64,000 nucleotides of DNA from NCBI RefSeq assembly GCF_016757215.1, contig NZ_JAESIY010000006.1:124001-188000 (forward strand), written 5' to 3'. This document shows positions 53,213-61,494 of the stretch, one piece after another (positions within the stretch are counted from its first letter, which is position 1; every line of letters begins with the position of its first letter). Below the pieces are notes generated by a model. That model worked only from the letters and a program-made list of their open reading frames with translations. It made no database searches and was not told the origin of the DNA. The DNA is from Fulvivirga sediminis. Its GTDB lineage: Bacteria; Bacteroidota; Bacteroidia; Cytophagales; Cyclobacteriaceae. Made by a program: the position numbers and the translations under genes.

Positions 53213-54604
53213 ATGAAATCCTTTAAACTAAATTTCAAAATCCCGCTGGTCATCTTTCTTCTATGTCTCTGTTTCGTCTCATGCAATACTGAAGAAGAAA
53301 ATATTACAGAAAAAAGCCTACCTAAAGATGCCACATCGTTAGAAGCTCTTTTGAAAAATGATGAGCTAACGGTAGACACTCGCTTGGCGATATATTACGA
53401 GTTATACAAAACCAATAAAAACTCGGATCCTCAGATAGCGCAAGCCAACATAGAAAAACTCATTACTTTAGCCGAAACTACTAACAATCAAGTATACCAA
53501 GGTAAGGGAGAATATGCCAAGGCGGTATTGTTAAGAAAGGGGGGGAATTATCAACAAAGCGTAATTCATTACCTCAAGGCAGCAGAACTTTTTAAAAATA
53601 CTGGTGACCTACTTAGAAAAGGAGATGCCAGCAATGACATAGGCTTTATTTTTCTGAAAATTGAAGGGTACGACCAAGCCATTCCATATTTTGAACAAGC
53701 TGCCAAAATATTCGAAACAGCTAAAGATTGGAAACATTTGTCATTAGTACATTCTAATATTGCGGTTTGTTATACCAAAACAAATGAATACGAAGCTGCC
53801 CGGGCTTCAGTTGATGAGGCTAGACAAGCTATTGAGCACTTGAATAAAGTCGATGTAAATGAACTCTCCTATTTAGACATCCAAAAAGGAGACATTAACT
53901 ACTATGATGAAAAATACGATGAAGCTATCAATAATTATATCCAATCCATCTCCTATCAAGGAATCTCAAATGATCAAAAACTCCTAACCTATTACAATCT
54001 TATCAATGCTTACATGTATAAGAAAGATTTTAAAAACGCTAAAAATTATTTAAGCAAAGCAAAAGAGCTTAAATCCTCATTAGAGTTAGGTGTATACATG
54101 CTGGTAAAAACAGGTAATATTGAAGGTGAGTTTTATCAATTACAAGGCAACCACGAAAAAGCACTGGAAATCCTAAACAATGTAGTTGCTATTGCAGATG
54201 AAAATATAATCAACTCCTATTATTCTAACACATTAGAATTAATATCGAAATCTCAGAGAGCATTAGCTAACCAAAGCGGCAAGGTGAGTATAGACGATAT
54301 ATTTAAAATAGAAGACCTTCGAAGAAATCAAGAACAACTAAAGTCAAAAATGGCTGATCAGCTGGATTTCAAGAAATTACAGGTTTTACTAGACACACAA
54401 ATTCAGAAATATTACAGAGACATAAAACAGGCCAAAATTGATCAGGAACGGTCTACTATCATTAAAATTGCCAGTGCCTGCATTGCCGTATTCATTTTAA
54501 CCCTCTTAGGAACTACTCTGTATATTAGAAACAAAAAAGTGGTTTATGAGACCCAAGTCAAAAAGGTGAGAGCCCTCTTTAATGAGAGTGAAAGTGACCG
54601 TTAA
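53213..54604 (+). CDS. TPR lipoprotein with membrane anchor, output domain missing
   Basis: 463 residues. Lipoprotein signal (LVIFLLCLCFVSC, Cys about 25) then six to seven tetratricopeptide repeats (about 75-340, e.g. QSVIHYLKAAELFKNTGDLLRKGDASNDIGFIFLKIEGYDQAIPYFEQA) and a coiled segment, then one membrane helix at about 419-440 (SACIAVFILTLLGTTLYI) and only 20 cytoplasmic residues. Related proteins continue after such a helix into a histidine kinase or LuxR-type HTH domain. Here the gene stops 63 bp before repeat F2, so the output domain may have been lost. As it is, it could only act as a periplasmic binding protein. Confidence 0.75.
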   Translation: MKSFKLNFKIPLVIFLLCLCFVSCNTEEENITEKSLPKDATSLEALLKNDELTVDTRLAIYYELYKTNKNSDPQIAQANIEKLITLAETTNNQVYQGKGEYAKAVLLRKGGNYQQSVIHYLKAAELFKNTGDLLRKGDASNDIGFIFLKIEGYDQAIPYFEQAAKIFETAKDWKHLSLVHSNIAVCYTKTNEYEAARASVDEARQAIEHLNKVDVNELSYLDIQKGDINYYDEKYDEAINNYIQSISYQGISNDQKLLTYYNLINAYMYKKDFKNAKNYLSKAKELKSSLELGVYMLVKTGNIEGEFYQLQGNHEKALEILNNVVAIADENIINSYYSNTLELISKSQRALANQSGKVSIDDIFKIEDLRRNQEQLKSKMADQLDFKKLQVLLDTQIQKYYRDIKQAKIDQERSTIIKIASACIAVFILTLLGTTLYIRNKKVVYETQVKKVRALFNESESDR

Positions 54605-54667
54605 AACAGAATATACAGAGAAATGAACGTTTAACTTAATTTCAATTTTGGTATTTTAAATCCATAT

Positions 54668-54870
54668 ACCCGCCTGGTCGTAGCATCCGCTACGATCCAA
54701 TTATAGCTTTAGCATCCGCTCAAATTCTTCCCTCATCCGTATATCTATTACATACTTCAAAACTAATCGAGCATTGTGGCTTCAGGCTTCTGTTTATATT
54801 ATTCTGAGCAAATGCTCTTGCACATGGTAGGTCGTAGGACCGCTGCGCTTAACCTAGGAACAGAGGGATA
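54668..54870 (+). repeat. Family F element, copy 2 (full, about 200 bp)
   Basis: CCCGCCTGGTCGTAGCATCC through GAGCATTGTGGCTTCAGGCT to GGTCGTAGGACCGCTGCGCT and TAACCTAGGAACAGAGGGA. Hairpins: CGTAGC-atcc-GCTACG, GAGCA-AA-TGCTC and GGTC-gtag-GACC. It separates the TPR gene from the ExbD-like gene. Confidence 0.8.
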
Positions 54871-54871
54871 A

Positions 54872-55459
54872 TTAGCGAGGCTTTAAACCATTACCTTTTT
54901 CTTCCTCCAGAAGAAGATTTACCGGAGGGATTTTTGTTACAACATTATCCTTTACAGCTTCAGCTTGTGCTTCGGTTAAGTAATCAAATCGAATTAGATT
55001 TTTTGGCGGAAAATTAGACCATAAATAACCTTTCTCATCATAGCTTAATTTGCTGAAATCCCTGGTTTTAAATTTCTGATAAGCAATATCACGCCACACA
55101 TTCATATATGCTTCTCTAAGCTTAGTATAAATGTCACTGATGACGCCGAATTTTTCATTAAAAATTAAAGGATCAGCAAATAAAACAACTTCATATGAAG
55201 TCCCCTCAGCGTTTGAAAGGTAACTATATATTGTAGATTTTAACCCTGAATTATAAATTTCATCATTTAAATAAATACAACCATCAGAATCAACATACAA
55301 AACCAATTTATGTGTATTTGAATACTCAGCAATAACGTCATTAAATTTTTTTGATGAGTTTTTAAACTGACTAAAATCATTAACCTGATTAAGACACTTT
55401 GAGTCACAGCCTAATTGAATTAGACATGCTGTTAAAATTATAAACATATTTTTTATCAT
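54872..55459 (-). CDS. Lipoprotein with an ExbD/TolR-like periplasmic domain
   Basis: 195 residues. Lipoprotein signal with Cys at about 18 (ACLIQLGCDS). The central part (about 50-120: KLVLYVDSDGCIYLNDEIY, SYEVVLFADPLIFNEKFGVISDIYTKLREAYMNVW) has the strand-turn-strand and 'D-x-x-V-Y/F-x-x-V' pattern of the ExbD/TolR periplasmic domain, though the N-terminal membrane helix of true ExbD is replaced by a lipid anchor. The C-terminal tail is Glu/Lys-rich. No ExbB or TonB gene is near. It is bracketed by F2 and F3. Function unknown. Confidence 0.6.
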   Translation of the reverse strand: MIKNMFIILTACLIQLGCDSKCLNQVNDFSQFKNSSKKFNDVIAEYSNTHKLVLYVDSDGCIYLNDEIYNSGLKSTIYSYLSNAEGTSYEVVLFADPLIFNEKFGVISDIYTKLREAYMNVWRDIAYQKFKTRDFSKLSYDEKGYLWSNFPPKNLIRFDYLTEAQAEAVKDNVVTKIPPVNLLLEEEKGNGLKPR

Positions 55460-55548
55460 TTTTTTCTGATTAGGATACTCAAATTCCGCTTCACTTTAGT
55501 CTTTTCAAATAGCTTTTGAGTTCCTTCTAAGAGTTGAGGAATCTGTAC

Positions 55549-55684
55549 TTATCCCTATATCTATTACATACTTCAAAACTAATCGAGCATTGTGGCTTCA
55601 AGCTTCTGTTTATATTATTCCGAGCAAATGCTCTTGCACATGGTAGGTCGTAGGACCGCTGCGCTTAACCTAGAACAAGAGGGA
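55549..55684 (+). repeat. Family F element, copy 3 (right part)
   Basis: TATCTATTACATACTTCAAA through GAGCATTGTGGCTTCAAGCT to GGTCGTAGGACCGCTGCGCT and TAACCTAGAACAAGAGGGA; the left 70 bp of the full element is missing. Same orientation as F1 and F2. Confidence 0.8.
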
Positions 55685-55693
55685 AAAAGAAAA

Positions 55694-55848
55694 TGAACAC
55701 CTGATTGATTTCTTATTTTGTAACCACCGGACATGTTATGAACCTAAACAATAATTGCTTAAAATGACAAGATATTGTTGCTTAATACTGTGTCAGAGAC
55801 ACTAGCTACCATTGAAAAGTTGGTAGTCTCAGACTAAGAAATACTAGG
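55694..55848 (+). repeat. Family D element, copy 3 (diverged)
   Basis: CACCTGATTGATTTCTTATT ... AAACAATAATTGCTTAAAAT ... with hairpins GTGTC-AGA-GACAC (perfect) and TTGGTAGTC-TCA-GACTAAGAA. It directly follows F3, so two element families have inserted side by side. Confidence 0.75.
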
Positions 55849-55990
55849 AATTTATTATAAAAGGAAGAGAAAACATTCAAGACAAGGGTACATGACACCC
55901 GAACAATTTAATAAACAAAACCAATATAAATGTGATTAATTTATTGTCTATTTTTTTGTTGCAAATCCAGTGAGAGAGACTTTAATATAA

Positions 55991-56023
55991 CGGACGCGTT
56001 ATGGCTACGTGCAAACGCGTCCG
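55991..56023 (-). terminator. GC-rich hairpin downstream of the tectonin-like gene
   Basis: CGGACGCGTT (55991-56000) and AACGCGTCCG (56014-56023) form a perfect 10-bp stem with a 13-nt loop, 22 bp after the stop of the minus-strand gene. Only a short T-poor tail (TTATATT) follows. Probable terminator or mRNA-stabilising hairpin; very GC-rich compared with its surroundings. Confidence 0.5.
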
Positions 56024-56044
56024 AGAATGGATCAATGTTTTGTC

Positions 56045-56911
56045 CTATTGATATCTATATATCGTACCTCCATCCACAATTACCCAGGGACTATCATTGG
56101 TATAAACAGCTATTTGCTCAGCCTTTTGAGCACCAGCTACTTCTACCCAGTCATTTTTAAAAAAATCAAACCAATAAACTTTTCCATTTGTTCCTGTTGC
56201 AAATAATTCAGTTCGATTTGCAGCAATATCCTCAACTCTTCCTCCTAAATGTTCCCACCTAGATGATTGATATTTCCATACCCTATCACTTGAATTTGAT
56301 ATTATAGGAGCTCCAGAATAATCAACCGTAATTCTGCTAACACTTGATGATCCAGGCACCTCAGTCCACTTATCGCTATAGTAATCATATTTAAACACTT
56401 TGTGATTAGTTCCTACGCAATATAAATCTCCATTAGCAGAAACCTCAATATCTAAAGCCTTACCCGCTAACTTTTTCCAACCATTATTACCTGTATTTGG
56501 ATTGTCACGGAACCAAATTTCCTTACTGTCATTTGTTACAAATATTCTACCCCATGAATCCACAGTTATGGAGGATGCGTTTTGCGAAGATGCATCTTCT
56601 TGCCAATCATTATTAACCCAGCGATACACTTTTCCATTACAACCTATAGCTGCTATATCACCCACAGATCCGATAGCAATATCCTTTGCGCAGCCTGGTA
56701 ATTTTTGCCATTTTCCCCCACTTACTCTAAATGTATTTCTTTCTTCGATTTTTAAATCAGGTAGAGGTAATGGATAGGGTACAATTTGAGATCGATGTGA
56801 AGTATTTCCCTGTCCACTCGGTTTGATTTCAGTGTCATTACATGCTGAAAATAGAACCATATTTAAAATTATAAACATTACAACTTTAAATTTCATTTTT
56901 TTTAATTTCAT
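56045..56911 (-). CDS. Lipoprotein with tectonin-like beta-propeller
   Basis: 288 residues. Lipoprotein signal with cysteine near residue 24 (MVLFSACNDTEI; a start at the second ATG, 56894-56896, is equally possible). From about residue 65, six repeats of roughly 35-40 residues follow the tectonin pattern: W-x-x-(L/V)-(P/A)-G-x-A-x-D-I-(A/S)-V-x-x-x-G-x-(I/L)-(Y/F)-x-x-(G/N)-x-x-x-x-V-(Y/F)-x-(W/Y). Seen as GGKWQKLPGCAKDIAIGS, GWKKLAGKALDIEVSANG, RWEHLGGRVEDIAANR, DWVEVAGAQKAEQIAVY. Tectonin propellers bind carbohydrate or LPS-like ligands in known proteins. Surface or periplasmic; a single gene. Confidence 0.8.
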   Translation of the reverse strand: MKLKKMKFKVVMFIILNMVLFSACNDTEIKPSGQGNTSHRSQIVPYPLPLPDLKIEERNTFRVSGGKWQKLPGCAKDIAIGSVGDIAAIGCNGKVYRWVNNDWQEDASSQNASSITVDSWGRIFVTNDSKEIWFRDNPNTGNNGWKKLAGKALDIEVSANGDLYCVGTNHKVFKYDYYSDKWTEVPGSSSVSRITVDYSGAPIISNSSDRVWKYQSSRWEHLGGRVEDIAANRTELFATGTNGKVYWFDFFKNDWVEVAGAQKAEQIAVYTNDSPWVIVDGGTIYRYQ

Positions 56912-57084
56912 GTTTTGTATTTTGGTTTAAAAGCGCGAATTTAAAAATATGCTGCTATATAAAAATCTATTTTATAAATTTTAACTGTGACCGAATAAAA
57001 TAAGTGAAATCAAAAGAGGCATTTCGTTAATATGATAAACTGTAACTAACAAGCCCTAATAACCTAAAGCGAGATCTCTAAAAC

Positions 57085-57119
57085 AAAAAAGCCTTCAAAC
57101 TTACGCTTGAAGGCTTTTA
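57085..57119 (-). terminator. Terminator of the tRNA-Ser gene
   Basis: AAAAGCCTTCAA / TTGAAGGCTTTT stem with a loop of about 8 nt; minus strand continues TTTTGTTTT. It lies 5 bp after the tRNA 3' end. Confidence 0.88.
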
Positions 57120-57123
57120 GTTG

Positions 57124-57208
57124 CAGAGGAGGAGGGATTCGAACCCCCGGTACCTCGCGGTACAACGGTTTTCAAGACCGCCGCATTCGACCACTCTGCC
57201 ACTCCTCT
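57124..57208 (-). tRNA. tRNA-Ser (anticodon UGA)
   Basis: 85 nt with acceptor stem AGAGGAG / CTCCTCT and discriminator G. The anticodon loop is CTTGAAA within GCGGT/ACCGT arms, anticodon TGA, reading UCA. A long variable arm (GTACCGCGAGGTACC) marks it as a class II serine tRNA; the T arm has GGTTCGAATCC. The 3' CCA is not encoded (G followed by CAA), so it must be added by nucleotidyltransferase. Confidence 0.95.
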
Positions 57209-57244
57209 ATGTTGTTTTGCCGGAACTGATTTCCAACAGGACTG

Positions 57245-57275
57245 CAAATGTATACTATATTTTTAATTACACAAA
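57245..57275 (-). promoter_or_regulatory. Consensus Bacteroidota promoter of tRNA-Ser
   Basis: Minus strand TTTG (57272-57275), 19-bp spacer, TACATTTG (57245-57252): an exact TTTG-N19-TAnnTTTG match. Transcription would start near 57238, about 30 bp before the mature tRNA 5' end. Confidence 0.8.
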
Positions 57276-57283
57276 CTGTTCGT

Positions 57284-59026
57284 CTATTTTTTTCCTTTTT
57301 TCTTAAAAAACATATTAAATCCTAAGCCTTGCACTTCATATTGACCATCCGCATCTCGTCGCAAACTAACAGACAGAAAATAAATCTTAAATTTAATATC
57401 GTCATTTTCTCCCTCCAGCATCAATTGATCTGGCTCCATATCATAGCTACCCCCAGAATGTTTTTTCTTTAGCTGCGTAATAAAAGGCTTTAAATTTATC
57501 GAGGTCTTTAGAGAATCAATCACCAGATTTTCCCAATCTTCAACCTTAATTGGGCCAGAAGAGCCTACCTGACTACAACTTAAAAATTGATCATAATCTC
57601 CTACATTGAGATAATAATTCTGCTTAATACTGTAATATGAAAAAGCACTTGCCATCGTACTATCTCTCTGCCACTCATTCACATAGTCAATCTCATATTC
57701 ACGAAGTAACACTTCTGCATAGCCACTGTAATTATGATCATACAATGAGTCTACATCTGCTTTGAAATAAGGTTGTAAATGAGCCAGCTTTCTACGGCGA
57801 GCCAGGTAATGAATCACAGAAGACACATCTTTTCTCTCATTAAATGATAAACCTCCTGCTTCGGCCTTTTTTATTAAACCCTGAAATCGGTTTACCTGAT
57901 TTCTTGCTGACCACCCAAATGCTCCCCAAGGACCAAAAGAAGACAGCAATATGACTATAGCCAGACTGAGGGGCACTATCTTGATGTTTTTATTTTTAAA
58001 AAACGAAAAATAGACAGCCATTCCTAACAGCCAAAAATCCAATAAATATAGAAAATACCTATTTTCTGTAAGACCATACTCATCTACCCTGCGATAGATG
58101 GCTAAAAATAAAACTACTACCAGTGGTATCAGCGAAAAGAAAAACCATCTAGAAAAAACCCTTAACCAACCTCTTTCCCCTGATTGAGCCAGCGGATATA
58201 TGAGTAAATATGACAGAATCCCTAGCACAGCATAACTTATGAAAAGATAGCCTAACCACCCTCTTGGCCAGTCCCAGCTAATCAATATCTTTATAGTGTA
58301 GATATAAAGAATTAAATTATAAATGCCCACTAAAGGTATTAGTATGTACTGCGTGAATACAGAAAGGCCCTTAGAAAAGGCTTCTTCGTCAGCATAGAGC
58401 TCTTGCTGCCGTGGCATGCCTCCAAGAAAATAAAGCATAGAAAACAGACCTGACACAACATAAAACAACTTCAAATAGAGCTTAGAGCTAAAGTTAATAT
58501 CAAAAAGCTTATCAAGTGCTAATAAAGCCAAAGCTAATCCCATGTATATAACCATGGCAAAAAAGAAGGCTGTAACTATCTGCAAAAAGAGATTTTTATT
58601 ATACCTCCAAAACCCTTCTTTACCTTTTACTAACAAAAAAGGCGCGAATGAAACCATTAAATGGGCTATGATTCCGAATAAAATATATCGAACCCAATCT
58701 ACCACCTGCAGATCGGCTGACATAACGGAATAATATATCACCAGACACACTACCCCCAGTGCTCCTAATACGTATTTCCAAAACCTCTGCCCAAGGCTTT
58801 CAGCCATCAGCTTGAGTGCTGTAAAATAGGCAATACCGAGAGAAGACACCATTATAAGCCTCAAAAAAGTATTTTTAAGCTCTGTGCTTTCAAAATCCAG
58901 ATCCACAAAATAGCAAGAAGCAAAAACAGCGATGCAACCACTGATAACAGCCAAAGGAAAACGTTTAATAGTAGCATATACCATTGCTCCCGTCTCCCTG
59001 ATATTAGGAGTTTTTATTGAAATCAT
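57284..59026 (-). CDS. DUF4153 domain membrane protein
   Basis: 580 residues with about ten to eleven hydrophobic helices in the first 400 and a polar periplasmic or cytoplasmic C-terminal domain of about 200 residues. The IRFPLAVISGCIAVFA-like first helix, LYFLGGMPRQQELYADEEAFSKGLSVFTQYILIPLVGIYNLILYIYTIKI block is typical of DUF4153. Function unknown; Bacteroidota DUF4153 proteins often sit in envelope operons. Starts 17 bp after the YihY gene. Confidence 0.85.
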   Translation of the reverse strand: MISIKTPNIRETGAMVYATIKRFPLAVISGCIAVFASCYFVDLDFESTELKNTFLRLIMVSSLGIAYFTALKLMAESLGQRFWKYVLGALGVVCLVIYYSVMSADLQVVDWVRYILFGIIAHLMVSFAPFLLVKGKEGFWRYNKNLFLQIVTAFFFAMVIYMGLALALLALDKLFDINFSSKLYLKLFYVVSGLFSMLYFLGGMPRQQELYADEEAFSKGLSVFTQYILIPLVGIYNLILYIYTIKILISWDWPRGWLGYLFISYAVLGILSYLLIYPLAQSGERGWLRVFSRWFFFSLIPLVVVLFLAIYRRVDEYGLTENRYFLYLLDFWLLGMAVYFSFFKNKNIKIVPLSLAIVILLSSFGPWGAFGWSARNQVNRFQGLIKKAEAGGLSFNERKDVSSVIHYLARRRKLAHLQPYFKADVDSLYDHNYSGYAEVLLREYEIDYVNEWQRDSTMASAFSYYSIKQNYYLNVGDYDQFLSCSQVGSSGPIKVEDWENLVIDSLKTSINLKPFITQLKKKHSGGSYDMEPDQLMLEGENDDIKFKIYFLSVSLRRDADGQYEVQGLGFNMFFKKKGKK

Positions 59027-59043
59027 AGTTTTCTAATTTTGTT

Positions 59044-60003
59044 TTACTGGATTTTTGACGCGTCTATACCAGCTATTCTATAGGCATGATGAATACTGGC
59101 ATTGATCTCATAACCCACCAGCAAAACCACTGATAGTAATTCCTGCCAGATCATCAGCGCTATAAGCACGCCGAGCGATCCGTACAATTTATTGTAATTA
59201 GCAAAATTTGAAACATAAAAAGAAAACCCATACGTAACGGCTATACATAAAAACGTGGCCACAAAGGAGCCTACACTAAAAAAACGCCAGTTATAATGCA
59301 CAGAAGGCCCAAAATAATACATAAATGATATGGCAAGAAAAAAGACCATAAACAATACCAGAAACCTTATAAGGAAGAATACATAGATCATAAACTCTTC
59401 AATATCCAGCCACTCCACATTATTGACCATGTCTATTATAAAATTACCGATAACCAGAAGTACGCTAGCTAAGATCAAAACTACTGCCAGCATAAGAGTT
59501 AGTCCTGTGGCCACCAGCCTCATCTTAAAATACCCCCTTTTATCAATAGTCTTATAGCACGAGTTAAAAGCTTTCATTAGAGACATCATGCCATTTGTAG
59601 CCAGCCATAGCGAAAATAACACACCAAATGTCAATAGCCCTCCTCTGGTGTTAACCACTATATCATCTACCGTAGAATAAACCGTCTCATACATATTTGG
59701 AGGTATTACATCCCCAATAAACTGCATTATATTAGCTCTACTTACGCCTGGTATTATTTCATGTAAATAAGGGGTGAGTGTGAACAGAAATATAATACCT
59801 GGAAAAACAGCCATAGTAAAATTAAAAGCTACCCCATTGGCCCGCTCTATGACTTCATCTTTTGATAGTTTTTCTATAAAAACAATGATTACCTCATATA
59901 AGCTCAGCCCCTCATACCTCTTAAATTTAATTCCTTTTAGGAGCTCAATAAAAGCTTTATAAGTTTGAGATCTGACTATTAATCTGGTAATTCGTTTCTT
60001 CAT
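59044..60003 (-). CDS. YihY/BrkB family inner-membrane protein
   Basis: 319 residues with six transmembrane helices. Typical features: DEVIERANGVAFNFTMAVFPGIIFLFTLTPYL near residues 54-85, WLATNGMMSLMKAFNSCYKTIDKRGYFKMRLVATGLTL, and YGSLGVLIALMIWQELLSVVLLVGYEINAS near the C-terminus. Formerly annotated as ribonuclease BN; no nuclease motif is present. Related proteins are thought to act in envelope lipid transport. It directly abuts the thioesterase gene. Confidence 0.92.
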   Translation of the reverse strand: MKKRITRLIVRSQTYKAFIELLKGIKFKRYEGLSLYEVIIVFIEKLSKDEVIERANGVAFNFTMAVFPGIIFLFTLTPYLHEIIPGVSRANIMQFIGDVIPPNMYETVYSTVDDIVVNTRGGLLTFGVLFSLWLATNGMMSLMKAFNSCYKTIDKRGYFKMRLVATGLTLMLAVVLILASVLLVIGNFIIDMVNNVEWLDIEEFMIYVFFLIRFLVLFMVFFLAISFMYYFGPSVHYNWRFFSVGSFVATFLCIAVTYGFSFYVSNFANYNKLYGSLGVLIALMIWQELLSVVLLVGYEINASIHHAYRIAGIDASKIQ

Positions 60004-60411
60004 CTAATCAAAGAATGGGCTTAATAACTTATCCATAGCCTCAGGCATACGGCAGGGCCTACCAGATTCCATATTAACAAAAACCAATGTAGTTTCGCCC
60101 TCATGTATTAATTTATCGGATTCGTTATAAATTTCATAGTGAAACGCAATTCTCACTGTAGGCTTTTCCTTGATAGAGGTTTTTACAGTAAGCTGTTCAT
60201 CATACTTACCAGGAGCTATGTATTTGGATCGGCACTCCAATACAGGCATCATCACCCCTTGATCCTCCAGCTCCTTATAGCTTAAACCAAGACTTCTTAA
60301 ACACTCTACTCGCCCTACCTCATAATACGTGGCATAGTTACCATAATACACATATCCCATCTGATCCGTTTCTGCGTACCTTACACGTACTGTTGTGCTA
60401 TGCTCAAACAT
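60004..60411 (-). CDS. Acyl-CoA thioesterase, YbgC/FadM hotdog family
   Basis: 135 residues, single hotdog fold. The signature VRYAETDQMGYVYYGNYATYYEVGRVECLRSLGL (9-43) contains the TDQMG-x-VYY-x-NY motif whose aspartate/tyrosine act in thioester hydrolysis (4-hydroxybenzoyl-CoA thioesterase group). Acts on acyl-CoA or acyl-ACP in the cytoplasm; in the Tol-Pal operon of other bacteria YbgC has an envelope-associated role. Here it lies between mltG and yihY with no gap to either. Confidence 0.9.
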   Translation of the reverse strand: MFEHSTTVRVRYAETDQMGYVYYGNYATYYEVGRVECLRSLGLSYKELEDQGVMMPVLECRSKYIAPGKYDEQLTVKTSIKEKPTVRIAFHYEIYNESDKLIHEGETTLVFVNMESGRPCRMPEAMDKLLSPFFD

Positions 60412-61464
60412 TTAATTCTGATTATTAAGTCTTGCTTTTCTTTGCTCTATAGATAACTGCCTTTGATATCTTTTGGCATTTTTAATATGCTCACTGTAGG
60501 TAGCCGCAAAATTATGGTAGCCAGAAAAGTCCTCTTTAGCGCACATATAAATATAGTCGTGTTTTTCATAATTAAGAACCGCATCCAGAGAATGAATGGT
60601 AGGCATATTTATAGGTCCGGGAGGCAAGCCGGCATACTTATAAGTATTATAAGGAGAATCTATTTCTTTATGCTCATTAAGCACTCGTTTCAATCCGTAA
60701 TCTCCAGAGGCAAAGACTAGCGTTGGATCTGCCTGTAGAGCAATACCTTTTTTCAGCCTGTTCATATAAAGCCCCGCAATTTTACTACTTTCATCTCTTT
60801 TCACACTCTCTGCCTGTACTATAGAAGCAAGAGTAGACACCTCTAAAGGTGTAAGGCCGATGTTCTTAGCTTTTGCTTTGCGCTCTTCATTCCAAAACTG
60901 CTTATACTCATAAAGCATCCTTTCAATCAGGCCTTCACCAGAAATATCATAATACACCTGATAAGTGTTAGGAATAAAAAGGCTGATGACGTTATTTGAA
61001 TTGAACCCTTCTTTATTATTCTCAATAAACCTTTCCAAAGCCTGATTAAACTCTTCTTCACCTACGGCTAAATGCGAGGTTAACCGCTCAGCCAGCTCAC
61101 TTTTTAAGCGAATGTTTGTAAAGGTAAGGTTTACCGGAGCCTGCTTCCCAGATCTTAGCAAACGGACAGCCTCTAAATTGGTCATATTACCCTTTAATCG
61201 ATACCTACCCGGTTTTAAATTTTCATCATACTTCATGAGCTTAGCCAAAAGGCTAAAGGAAACCATATCACTGACGTATTGATGCTTATGTAATTTATCC
61301 TGTAAGCTTTTAAAAGTTTCATCTTCGCTTACAATAAATATACGATCATCCTTCTCCACTAAAATATTCGGAGTAAAAATAACCTGATACGCATAAAAGG
61401 TAAACGATGATAAAAGCACCGTAAATATGAGGAGGAAGATTACAAATATTTTTTTATTTCTCAT
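60412..61464 (-). CDS. mltG: Endolytic murein transglycosylase MltG
   Basis: 350 residues. One N-terminal membrane anchor (about 6-28), a LysM-like segment, then the YceG/MltG core with the catalytic glutamate E219 in ASIVQAES and the following GLYMNRLKKGIALQADPTLVFA, DSPYNTYKYAGLPPGPINMP and DYIYMCAKEDFSGYHNFAATYSEH motifs. It cleaves nascent glycan strands at the membrane, limiting peptidoglycan chain length. Leads an operon with the thioesterase, YihY and DUF4153 genes. Preceded by a TATCTTTG promoter box. Confidence 0.95.
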   Translation of the reverse strand: MRNKKIFVIFLLIFTVLLSSFTFYAYQVIFTPNILVEKDDRIFIVSEDETFKSLQDKLHKHQYVSDMVSFSLLAKLMKYDENLKPGRYRLKGNMTNLEAVRLLRSGKQAPVNLTFTNIRLKSELAERLTSHLAVGEEEFNQALERFIENNKEGFNSNNVISLFIPNTYQVYYDISGEGLIERMLYEYKQFWNEERKAKAKNIGLTPLEVSTLASIVQAESVKRDESSKIAGLYMNRLKKGIALQADPTLVFASGDYGLKRVLNEHKEIDSPYNTYKYAGLPPGPINMPTIHSLDAVLNYEKHDYIYMCAKEDFSGYHNFAATYSEHIKNAKRYQRQLSIEQRKARLNNQN

Positions 61465-61494
61465 CTCTATCTATTGCATTACTATTTCAAACTT

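Larger units (their letters stand above)
55460..56044. other. Gene-free repeat cluster
   Basis: About 585 bp containing F3, D3 and the GC-rich hairpin at 55991-56023. No gene. Confidence 0.7.

Noticed and set aside
36370-57000. CRISPR array in the repeat-rich region
   Set aside because: The repeats are dispersed, palindromic and 50-200 bp long with irregular spacing; no regular repeat-spacer pattern and no cas genes.
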